From: Zelonia costaricensis
Lineage: Eukaryota; Euglenozoa; Kinetoplastea; Trypanosomatida; Trypanosomatidae
Direction of reading: 5' to 3'
Assembly (NCBI GenBank): GCA_030849075.1
Contig: JASAOO010003293.1
Coordinates: forward strand, 1-36,815
DNA: 36,815 nt
A program made the position numbers and the translations under genes. The first letter of the stretch is position 1. Every line of letters begins with the position of its first letter. The notes beneath the pieces are model-generated. The model was not told the origin of the DNA. It worked only from the letters and a program-made list of their open reading frames with translations, and made no database searches. Positions 26,330-36,300 of the stretch are shown one piece after another.

Positions 26330-29300
26330 TCAGCTGCCCAGCAGCAGAAGTTGTTGCACCGCCTCCGCCTTGGCAATCAGCGCCGCCGACGACGTCAGCT
26401 GCTGGCGCACGCACTCGCAGACCAGCAGCAGTCGCGCGGCATCCTCGGAGAACTCACCACCCGACAGCGCAAAGGAGCCCTGCGACGTCCACGGGAAGCT
26501 GGCGAAGGCGCCAGCCGTGATGCCCTCAACGACGGACGCCACCGCCGCCCCGCGGGGCAGCCGCGTAAGCCGCCACGTTAGCAGCAGTCGCAGTGTCTCC
26601 AGGCAGCGCAGCAGCACCACTTCCGGCCGCCCGCGGTGCGCCGTGAGCGTGTCCTCAGGGTTCAAGGCGGCCTCGCAGACGTCGATGACGGCACGCGGCA
26701 GGCAGCCGTCAATGTCGTGCCGCATCGCATCGCACAAGAAGAAGAAGCTCACCTTGTGCGGGTCTGCCGCGATGGCGGTGGGCGAGTACGAGAGGTTCGC
26801 CGCTGCCCCCGATGTCGCGCCGGGCGAGGACGACGGCATCGTCGCCACGAGGCGACGGGGGTTGGCGGCACCGACGTCGCGGAGCTGCGACGACGCAGCC
26901 GTGTCGGGTGGCAGCGTGGCGACGTACTGGCCGGAGCCGGCAGTGGACGGCGCGACCGGCCGCGCCATGCCGGGCGGTGTCACCTCCGTCTCGGAGAAGC
27001 AGTGCACAAAGACGCCGAAGACGTGAGCGAAGCCCTCCATGAGGAACGCGTTGCCGGCGTAGTCGCGGCAGAGCTGCAGCAGCAGCGTCAGGAAGTCCTC
27101 GCGCAGCAGCAGCGTCGTCCGGCAGGGGTCGGTGAGAAGGGTGTTGGCGATGAGATCGCACACCCAGCGGACGAGGCGGTTGTACTGCGCCCGCCGCGCG
27201 GCCGACTTGCGCTGCGCCGAGCCGTGCACGCGCAGGATGTTCACGAGCAGCTGCGCGGCGCTGCTGCGCATAATCAAATCGGCCGCCGACTCCGCCGACG
27301 AGCAGGACGGGTCGGTGGCGAAGAGGAGCGTGTACACGCCCCACTGCAGCACTGATGGCTGGTGCACGTACTCCTTCAGCACCTCCATGACAGTCACGAC
27401 GCCGTCCAGGTGGAGAAACATGGCGAGGTTGCGCTCGTACAGGCACACGCGGCACAGCGCGGCGAGGGCGCCGGCGACAATCTGCTCCTCGTGCGGGTAG
27501 CCGTCGATTGTTTCGAGAATGGCGCCGACGCCGCCGGTGGCCGCCATGTTCTCCAGCTCGTCCTCGTACTTGAGCTGGGCGAGGCTCTCCATCGTCAGCT
27601 TCACCAGCGGGAGGCTGTGCGGGAAGGCGTACAGGATGTGCGGCAGGGCCTCGGCTCCGTTGTAGAACTCGGAGAAGACTTCCTCGAAGCTCGGCACATG
27701 CTGCGACAGCGGCTTCGCTGGTGCGGTGGGGCTGGCTGGGGTGGAGGACAGCACACTCGTCGCCCCGGCCGACGGCACGGCGGGGCTGCCGGCAGGGGTC
27801 TCTGGTGTCGCCGCGAAGGTGGCCGCCGCCTTGGCGCTCTTGCGGCGCGAGCCGCCCGCATCCTGCCGACTCGGAGACTGCCGCGCGCCGCGGGCGCCGC
27901 TCGCGCGCGACGAGGTTGCCAGAATCGAAGCCGTCGTCGCCGCGCTGGGTAGCTCGACCGTGACGCGGCTCTCGCTGCGCGGCGGGGAGGGGACCGGTGT
28001 AGCGCCGCGCAGTGGAGGCAGTCGACCGCCAGCCGCACCCTCATCGCCCCCGCCGCCGCCCCCTCGGCTGCCAGCGCGGCTGCCAGCACCGTCGACCGGT
28101 GACGAGTTGCCGCTGCTCGGGGTGACGGGAAAGCCGCCGCCGACGTCGCTGCGGGCGGGCGGCGCCGAGCCCCGCGCGGACGGCGCGCCGGGTGCCCGCG
28201 AGGCAGCCAGCGTGGCGAAGGCGGCGTCGCCTGGGCGGGCGTGCAGCTCCCGCGCCTTGACCGTCTCCGCCGAGATGGGGGAGCGGCACATGCCGAGCAA
28301 GTCGGAGTCGAAGAGGCGCCGCACAATGGACTTGATGTACAGACACAGGCTGCGAGTGTTGCGCTCGTGCTGCACGCCGATGAAGTCACCCTGCGTGTTG
28401 AAGACCGGCCCGCCGCTGCTCGTCACGGCGCCGAAGCCGGTCGGCGCGTAGACGCAGTAGTCCGCGAAAACGGCAGCGACGTGCTGGACGCGGTACGAGC
28501 GACGACCATCGTTCACATGCGTGATCATGAGGTGCACGTCTCCGACTTTGATTTCCGGAATCGTGGAGAGCAGCAGCGGCACGGGGAGGGGCTGCACCAG
28601 CAGGAGGCTGTCCTGGGGCGACCCGCCCAGCGCCGACGCCGGTGACGTCCCGGCTGCGTCGCCGCGGTGCGACGACAAGCCAACGCCCGTGGGGCTCGTG
28701 CGCCTGCTGTTCAAGACACTCCCGCTTGCCGGCGGCGCCGAGAGCGACTTGCTGGGCGACGGCGTCGGTGGAGGCGGCGTGGTCGTCGCAGCGGTAGCGG
28801 CAGCGGCGGCAGAGGCAGCGGCAGCACTCACCGGTGTCTCGGTGGGACTTGGGAAGATCTCGCAATAGGTCATGGTGAAGCCGATCTCCTCCCCCTCATC
28901 GTCGTCCGACGACTCCGCGGCGGCAGCGGCGTAGAGCAGGTAGTCGGGGACGTCGTCCGACGGGTGCGCCGCCGTGGGGGTGCCCGCGGGGGCCGCCGCC
29001 GCCGCGGCGATTGCGACCCCGGTGACGGGGTCGACGCTCATGCGCCGCGCGTCCTCGCCGCGCTTCTCCTTGGGCGGTGCCACGGAGGAGACGAAGCCGA
29101 GGGAGCTGCAGAGCCGCACACGCACGGGCTGCGGCTCGTGGCCGAGCAAGGCGGCCATGCCCATCATCGGCTGATCCAGAAAGCAGACCGTGGCCTCCTC
29201 CATGTCCTCCACGCTGCGGAAGACGTGCGAGGTCGTCAGCAGCACCCCGAGCGCCTGCGTCTTCTGCGCCGCCGCCGCTGTTGCGCTGCTGCCGGCGGAG

Positions 29301-29611
29301 CTGCTGCTGTGTCTCTGCTGGTTGCCGTCACGGAGGGAGTGGCTGCTGCCCCAGCCGGCGGCGGAGCTGCGCACGGACGGGGAAACGCTGCCGCTGAAGG
29401 TATTGTTGTACTTGCCCGCGGCCCCCACCCGCTGCGCCGACGTGGCGTCCATGAGCTGGCCGTTGTTGTCCATCATGGCCACCAGGATGGCGCTACCGCG
29501 GCCGCCGCTCACGCGGCCGACGGCCTGGCTGAACTGGGCGACCTTGTCGACCGCCGACCAGCCGTCCACCGACGGGCCGTAGCGGCTCTTCCACAGCCCG
29601 TCCGCCGGCAT
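26330..29611 (-). CDS. Trypsin-like fold plus armadillo-like repeat protein
   Basis: Encodes 1093 residues from the ATG at 29611. The longer in-frame start at 29692 lies upstream of the predicted acceptor. LGVLLTTSHVFRS at 121-133 fits the catalytic-His block of S1/HtrA-like proteases, with H129. VTSSGGPVFNTQGDFIGVQHE begins at 396 and fits the catalytic-Ser block, with S399. Between them, about 185-345 is a long Ala/Ser/Pro/acidic insert. No clear catalytic Asp block (D-x-A/L-hydrophobic) can be seen; the nearest candidate is FTMTYCEIF at 245-253. Residues about 420-640 are Ser/Pro/Gly-rich and probably disordered. Residues about 640-850 are leucine-rich helical repeats of armadillo type. 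The C-terminal 150 residues are also helical. Activity is uncertain and no named orthologue is recognised. It sits between the RING-like gene and sphingosine kinase. Confidence 0.85.
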   Translation of the reverse strand: MPADGLWKSRYGPSVDGWSAVDKVAQFSQAVGRVSGGRGSAILVAMMDNNGQLMDATSAQRVGAAGKYNNTFSGSVSPSVRSSAAGWGSSHSLRDGNQQRHSSSSAGSSATAAAAQKTQALGVLLTTSHVFRSVEDMEEATVCFLDQPMMGMAALLGHEPQPVRVRLCSSLGFVSSVAPPKEKRGEDARRMSVDPVTGVAIAAAAAAPAGTPTAAHPSDDVPDYLLYAAAAAESSDDDEGEEIGFTMTYCEIFPSPTETPVSAAAASAAAAATAATTTPPPPTPSPSKSLSAPPASGSVLNSRRTSPTGVGLSSHRGDAAGTSPASALGGSPQDSLLLVQPLPVPLLLSTIPEIKVGDVHLMITHVNDGRRSYRVQHVAAVFADYCVYAPTGFGAVTSSGGPVFNTQGDFIGVQHERNTRSLCLYIKSIVRRLFDSDLLGMCRSPISAETVKARELHARPGDAAFATLAASRAPGAPSARGSAPPARSDVGGGFPVTPSSGNSSPVDGAGSRAGSRGGGGGGDEGAAGGRLPPLRGATPVPSPPRSESRVTVELPSAATTASILATSSRASGARGARQSPSRQDAGGSRRKSAKAAATFAATPETPAGSPAVPSAGATSVLSSTPASPTAPAKPLSQHVPSFEEVFSEFYNGAEALPHILYAFPHSLPLVKLTMESLAQLKYEDELENMAATGGVGAILETIDGYPHEEQIVAGALAALCRVCLYERNLAMFLHLDGVVTVMEVLKEYVHQPSVLQWGVYTLLFATDPSCSSAESAADLIMRSSAAQLLVNILRVHGSAQRKSAARRAQYNRLVRWVCDLIANTLLTDPCRTTLLLREDFLTLLLQLCRDYAGNAFLMEGFAHVFGVFVHCFSETEVTPPGMARPVAPSTAGSGQYVATLPPDTAASSQLRDVGAANPRRLVATMPSSSPGATSGAAANLSYSPTAIAADPHKVSFFFLCDAMRHDIDGCLPRAVIDVCEAALNPEDTLTAHRGRPEVVLLRCLETLRLLLTWRLTRLPRGAAVASVVEGITAGAFASFPWTSQGSFALSGGEFSEDAARLLLVCECVRQQLTSSAALIAKAEAVQQLLLLGS

Positions 29612-29677
29612 CGTACGCGGCGTCGAGAAGGGGAAAAGTGTGTGGGGAAGAGGTGGGAGGTGGGTAGACCGAGGGAC

Positions 29678-29720
29678 CTGCGGCAGTGCCAAGGGACACG
29701 TGGGAAGGGAAGGCTTGGAG
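29678..29720 (-). promoter_or_regulatory. Candidate trans-splice acceptor of protease-like/ARM gene
   Basis: On the minus strand CTCCAAGCCTTCCCTTCCC, then CACTGCCGCAG, gives an AG at 29679-29678. The first ATG downstream in frame is at 29611, after a 66-nt leader. The acceptor position argues against the longer frame that begins at 29692. Confidence 0.55.
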
Positions 29721-29755
29721 ACCCTGTATCAGCAGCTCCTACTCAAGTATGCGTT

Positions 29756-29775
29756 TGTGTGTGTGTGTGTGTGTT
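29756..29775. repeat. (TG)n microsatellite
   Basis: TG tract just upstream of the protease-like/ARM gene's acceptor; (CA)n in RNA. Confidence 0.88.
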
Positions 29776-30116
29776 GGTAGGTTTGGGTGGGTGGGTATGT
29801 ATGGAGGTGCGTATGAGATGCATGCGCGTGGTGTGTTGCGAGTAGAGGGAGGGAGGGAGCCGGTACAGAAGAATCGAAGAAGAGAAATGGATGACTGCAC
29901 GTCCTGTCGAGCGGCAATGCACAAGAAGCAGTGTCCTTGTGAGGGAGCCACAGCTGTGTTGGGCAGGGGGGGGAGTGGCGGTGGGGGGCACAAGGGACGC
30001 AAGCTGTTGGCGGGGCCACCATAGAGGGGTCCTGTGTTGGCGATCGCGACAGAGTCACGGCTTGAGAGCGGAAGCGCAGCACGTGAGGTTCTCCTTTCCA
30101 CTCCCAGACTCTCACC

Positions 30117-30138
30117 CACCCACACACACACACACATA
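30117..30138. repeat. (CA)n microsatellite
   Basis: CA tract in the 3' flank of the RING-like gene, complementary to the TG tract at 29756-29775. Confidence 0.85.
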
Positions 30139-30375
30139 CAGGTACATCGTGAGACGCGTTCGCAGCTCACGACACGCACGCAGGGCGGGTTGCATCCTCC
30201 ACATCCCCAAACCACCCCGTGCGCGTCGCTTGTCGACTAGGTTGAGAGCGCTCTGAACATGTCTCACCACACTCCTGCGCACTCGCACGATGCGAAGGGG
30301 CGCAGGTACGCAACGCAGAGAAACGGGAAAGCAACGGCCACGCGCGCCGGCACACACACGCGCACACCGGGACGG

Positions 30376-33300
30376 CTAGTAGAGGTACGAGAGAGTCACG
30401 GCATCCTTGGCCGGCGTCACCTTGCTGCAGTACGGGCAGCACACCACCGTCGTCGTCCCGACCGCGGCGGTGGGCATGTTGCGGTTGGGGCGGCGCGCCG
30501 CGGTGCGGAGGTCGAGGTACGTCTTGTGCGACACGATGTGGCCGCACTCGAGCAGCGTAGGTGGGTTGAGGAAGGCGGCCTGGGCCCGGTCCGGGGAGGC
30601 CAGCAGGTTGCGCGTTATGGGCGGCGTCTCTAGCGGGACCGTGACAGCGCGCAGTGCACGGAACGCCTCGTCCGACATGGCCGCCGCTGCCGACACCCGC
30701 GCGCCGGCGCTGGTGGCCGCGTCATCTGTGCGCACCTCGTCCCGCTCCTCATCTCCGTCGTTGGCAGCGACGGCAGAGTCGGCGTAGAGGGCCGTGGCGG
30801 TGCGCGTGAGGATGCGCGGGATCGCCATCCCATCGGGCATCATCGACGGGCCGCGCAGCAGGAAGTGGGGAAAGAGCGACAGAGCGGGGCCGAGTCGGGC
30901 TGGTGTGGGGAGGGTGGGCTGTGGCATCGGTGAGGACTGCGGCTGCGCCTGCTGCTGTCGCAGCTGCTGCAGCTGGACGTGGATGAGGTACTGCTGCTGC
31001 AGCGGCGTGAGCGGGGCTCCGAGCATGGCGGCCCGCATCGCCTCGTGAAACTCCACCTCGTCAAGCCCAGGCAACCCAGCCAGCGGCTGTTGCTGCTGCT
31101 GCTGCGGTCGCTGTTGTTGCAGCTGCTCTGGCCGGGGCGACGGTGTCGCGCCGGCGGCAGTGGACGGGTGGGGTGACACCGCAGCGATCGGCTCGCTGCT
31201 CCGCTCGAAGCGGCTGCGCAGGGCGCGGATGGTGCTCGGAAGGGGCCGGGTCGTGCCTCCCGGCACCCCTGTCCCATCTGCCGTCGCGCGCGAGATGCCG
31301 TGCAGGGGCGTCGAGCCGAGCGACGGGTCTGGGGCAGAATAGAATACCTCCTGCGGCGGCAGCGTCGCACAGATGAGCAGGGCGCCGCACACGAGCGGGT
31401 CCAGGCAGCGGCGCCGCGTGACGAGGCAGAAGCACATCGTGGACTGGAAGACGGGCTGCCAGCGGCAGTGCACGACAGAGACGCAGGCCGACGCACACGC
31501 CGGCAAGACGTGCCGCGTGGTGAAGGCCGCGGCGTGAGCGTTGAAGTAGTGCCGTGTCGACAGCGTCCTGCCCACCTCGGCAGCGTCGGCGAGCGCGGTG
31601 GCGCGCAGGCGGCGCTCCACGTCTTGGATAAGGGCGATGTTCGACGTGCCTGTCTCCAGCAGCGCATCCATCTCGTGCAGCAGCGCAGACGTGTGCGGGA
31701 CGTCCAGCGTCAGGCCGCTGTGGTGGTGATTCTGCGGCTGCGGTGAGGGGGGCTGCGGTGATCCGCGCTGGTGCGACGGCGACCCCGCGTCAGCGGCCGC
31801 ACCGGCCCCGTGTGAAGGACTGCCGCCGCTCGCGTCCGCGCCGGCAGCGCTGCTGCGGCGGCGCTCCCCACCGGTGAGGTAGCGCACGAAGCCCTCGATG
31901 ATGGTGTGGCGGGTCTCACCGGGGCCGGAGATGCTGATGAGGCGCCGCGCCGTTGCCCGGCCGCGGCGCTGCGGGGTTGTGTCGCCATCGCTGTCCCCGC
32001 GTCGCTGGGCCGGCGACGGTGGCGCAGCGCCGCTGCCGTCGTCGTCGCCTGAGTTGCGCCCCGGCGAGGTGCGCTGCTGCTCGGCGTCGCGCATGCTCCA
32101 GTGGGAGTGCGACGCGCCCCGCATGGACGGGGAGGACAGCGTGCCGGGCGGCAGCGCGAAGCTGTCGAGACGCTCCTCGTCCTCCGCCCCGGCCGCACCC
32201 GTGCCGGACGGGGAGCGGCGCCGCGCCACCGGCGAGGCCCGCGAGAGGAACTCCAGCCGGGCCCGGCGCCGCGCCACCACGTCGCTGAGGTGCACCTCCT
32301 GGAAGACGTTGTGCAGGAGGTGGCGCCCCTCCAGCTGGTCAAAGGAGCGCAGCAGGTGCGCGCTCACGGGGGTGACGAACTTCTCCAGCCCGTTGTCCAG
32401 CGCCGCCGCGGCACCCACGACACCGCGGCCCAACGCCACGGCAGCCGCCCTGCCACGGCGCCGCACAAAGGACATGAGGGTCTCATCGGTGCCGCCGTGC
32501 CAGAGCGGGGGGAGGGAGAAGGCGGTGGTCGCCATCGCCGCGGCGGCGGAGGCGGCGGCCCTGCCAGCGGCAACGCGGCCGTGGCTCTGCAGTGTCTCCT
32601 CGGCCACAAGTCGCACGTAGAGTTCGTACATGGCGTGCACCTTGCGTGCCTCCTCCACGATGGCCGTCGTGAGGGACTCGAGGTACACCCACACCGGCAG
32701 CGGCAGCGTCGGGGAAACCCCCGGCGACGCGTTGGAGGGGAGAGCGGAGAACGCGCTCGCCCCGCCCGGGGGCTCTGTCGTGGTGGCCGCCGACACGCCA
32801 GCGGCCCCAGCCGCAGGGGCTGCTGCCATCGCGGCATCAGGGCACGTCTGCCACGCCAGCAGATACGGCGCCACGGTCACAAGGTACCGCGCGAGCTGCG
32901 CCTCCTCGTGTGGAGGGCCAGCGGCGCCGTCGAGGTCACGGCTGAGCAGCCCGTCCACCGCCGTCGACAGCACACGGCTCAGCGTAGGCGTGTACCCGAG
33001 AGCGCTCATGGGGTGCTGCACCGACACCATCAGCGGCGCCGCCGCCCCTGGGAGAGACGCCGCCTCCGCCGCTGTCTTGCTGCCGTTCGCCTGCGCCGAC
33101 GGGCTTGAGTCGGCGATCGAGGTGAGCGGGGCCGCCGACGTCTTGACGCTGCCGGCGTTGCCGCTGCCAAGCTGCAGCTGTGCCTCCTGCAGCGCGCGGG
33201 CCTGCAACTCGCGGTGCTGCTGCAGGGAGAGAAGCAACCGCGTCGCGGCGGCGAAGGCGTCGCTCGTGGAGTGCGCCGGTGGCGGCGCTGCGTCTGCGGC

Positions 33301-36300
33301 CAGGGACGGGGCCGGCGCGGACAGCTCCTGCAGCACACAGACTATGGTGAGGTCCGTCTGCAGCAGCGCGCACAGCACACGCAGGTGCTCCGCGGCCGCC
33401 CGGTGGTCCATCACGGCGGCCGCATTGCCGGGTGCCCACGGCAACGCCGTCACCGCCGCGGCAGCGGCAGTTGAACCTTCGCTCTCTGCACGCCGGGTGG
33501 GAGGCAGCTCTGCGGGCGTTGGGGACTCGACCCGCACACGCACGCAGCGGCGACGCAGCAGCGCCTCCTGTCGCTGCCACAGCGTCTCCCGCCGGCGATG
33601 TGTGGGGTGGGCCTCTGGCGCAGTGCGGTGCCGCTCCGCCAGGGCCCGCGCACCGGGCGTAAGAACACGCTGCTGCTGCTGCTGCTGCTGTGAGAGCAGC
33701 GGGCGCTGAGCCGCGGACGGCGGGCAGGACGATGGCGTCGCCGAGAGCGGAGCGGCACCGCGGCTGCGGGCGGCGCGGGCGGAGGCAGAGGCCGACAGCC
33801 GTGTAAAGACGCCGGCGCCGTGGTGCGACTTCGGTACCCCCGCAAAGCTGAGCCACAGCTCCTCCGCCGGTGTCGACAGGCGGCTTACAGTGCGGCCGGC
33901 CCAGCGCCAGGCCGGCACCACCTCCTCCGTCTCCTCGCCCACCGTTGTCCCCTCGCCAAGGCGCGGCTCGGCTGAGCGCGACGTGTCGCGGAACGACGAT
34001 GGGGCGGCGCTGCTGCTCTGGCTGCCGTGCGTCGAGGGGCGCACAATGGACAGCGAGTGCTCCAGCGACACGGTGTGGGAGACGGGCGGCGCGCGGGCCG
34101 CCTGTCCGCTGCTCACCGGTGCCGGCGCCCCCGCCCCGCGTCCCGGCGCCTCCTCCGCGCTGTTCCCGCCATCCTTCTCCGCCTCCTCCGCCTCCTCCGC
34201 CTCCTCCGCCTCCTCCGCCGACGAGAAGAGTTCGTCGGCGACGGCGGAGAAGTCGCTGGCGCTGGCGGCCGCCGCCGTGTCGGAGGCGGACGCGGTGCGC
34301 GGCGTGGCGGAGGAGGAGGAGGCAGAAGAGGACGGCGAGGTCGCGGTGCCGGACAGCCGCTTCGCCCCCGGCGAGACCCGCTCCCGCGTCCGCGACGTCG
34401 TCGGCGTCGGCGAGCGCGCCGCGAACGCAACTGCACCGCCGCTGCCCGCCGCGTGGCCCTCGTCACTCCGCGCCTCCGCCCCGTCGGCGTTGCTGCGGGT
34501 AGCCAGCGCCGCGGCCGCGGCCGCCATGTCGTCAAGCAGGCGGCAGAACTCCGTCATCTCCGCCAGCCACGACGAGGCGGTCGGCAGGCGGGCGGCGAGC
34601 TGCAGTGCCACCCGCGCCAGCTCCGTGTACGGGCGCTCCAGTGTTGGCCGCGACGCCGTCGCCGCCCGCGCGGCAGCCGCGCCGAGGTCGCGGTGCCGCA
34701 CCAGCGCACGCACCTCCTGCAGCACCACGGCGAAGTCGGCCTCGTCATCACCGCCGACGTCACATCCAATCGCAGCCCCCAGGTGGGCGGTAGCGGTGCT
34801 GTACCGGTCACCGTCCACTGCGCGGCGGGCCGCCTGCTTGACGGGGACAGCCCTGGCCATCGGCACTGCGGCCGCGTCGGCTGACGCCGCAGCGACGACC
34901 GCGTTTCCTGCACCCGACGATGGCGGGCCGCGCCAGCCCAGCTCCGCCGTCATCGCCGCAGGCAGCGCTATTCCGTCGGCGCGGAGCTGCGCCAGCACCA
35001 GCGCGTCAACCGAGTCCTGCACCGTCGGCCTGCCCACACGCCGCAGCACTGGCGGCATCGCCGCGGCAGCCGCGGCGTCCGGCTTGGCGCTCTGTGTGCG
35101 CTGGCGGGGCGTGTGCCGAGTGGGAGTGGCGTGGTGGCCAGGCCCGTGGCTGCGGTGGCGCTTGCCGGCCGCAGCGGTGGCGGCTGCGGCGATGGCCGGG
35201 ACGCCGGCGACCCTGCGTCCCGCGCTGCCCGAGGCGGACAGTCGACGCTGCTGGGGCCGCTGCTCCTCGTCCAGGCCGAGGTCGTAGTCATCGCCGCTGG
35301 CGCTGCTGCCGGCCTCGCTGCCGCTGTGTGCCGAGCTCGCGAGCGGGCTGTCGCGCGAGTGCAACGCGGGCGAGCGGAGCATCGACAGGTCGTACGGCGA
35401 CTCCTCCGTGAGGCGGCGCAGGAACTCGTCCGTCTCGCTGCCCCGCCGCCCCATGAGTTCGGCAGGCACGGCGTCGCTGCCGGGGCTGCGGCTTGCGACG
35501 TGGGTGCGCTTCGGCAGCGGGCTGTCGCTGCTGCTGGTGCGCTGTCGCTCCGCGGTCGCACCCCGCTGCCACGCCATCGCGCCGGCTCCGCTGGGGTGGT
35601 GCGGCGGCGGCGGTGACGGTGGCGGTAGCGCTGCTCGCGGTCGGGGCGGCCACTCCACGCAGTGCCCCAGGTAGCGCTTGACGTCTTCGGTGCACGCCGC
35701 TGTCGGCAGCAGCGCTGCCGGAAGCGGCGGCTCCGCTCGCTCGGCCGTGGGGAGGCCCAGCAGTGGCGACCCGGGGGCGCCAACAGCCGCACCGCTGAGG
35801 CGGGTCGTGCTGGACGCGGTGCGTACCGGTGCGGGGGTGGCGGGGCTGCCGTGGAGGCTGGGGCTGCGGCTGACGACGGGCTGCTGGTTGGGCGTGACGA
35901 CTGGCGTGGCGTTGGAGGAGCGGCGCGACGGCGGCGGAGAGGACAGCGGCGGCGGGCCGTGGGAAGAGGACGCGCCGGCGTCGCCGCTGGAGGCGGCACG
36001 CACGGCAGGCGACACCGCGGGCCCCGACGCCGGGGTGGCCCCAATCTGCGGCGTGCGTGACAGTGCAGTCGTGGACGGCGAGGCGGACGGCGCGTTCGCC
36101 GCGGCAGTGCTGCCGCTCTTCGCCGCGAGTCCCGGGCAGCGCTCCACGATGGCGCTGAGGTCCTGCGCCAGGGCAGCGACGCCACGGCGCAGGACGGCCA
36201 GCTGCTGGCCCACGTCCGCATCGCAGCGAGCCGCAGCCGTGGCGAGGGCGTCCAGGGTGGCGAAGACGTGCGGCGCGGCAGAGGCGGAGGCGGGCGCGGG

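Larger units (their letters stand above)
29612..30375. other. Intergenic region RING-like gene to protease-like/ARM gene
   Basis: No gene seen. It contains CCC runs at 30103-30121 (G-runs in RNA), a CA tract at 30117-30138, a TG tract at 29756-29775 and the acceptor at 29678-29679. At 764 bp it is among the shortest intergenic regions here. Confidence 0.7.

Noticed and set aside
33890..35287. 465-codon plus-strand frame opposite the RING-like gene
   Set aside because: Translation of low-complexity Ala/Ser/Arg codons on the wrong strand, with no domain and against the direction of the gene cluster.
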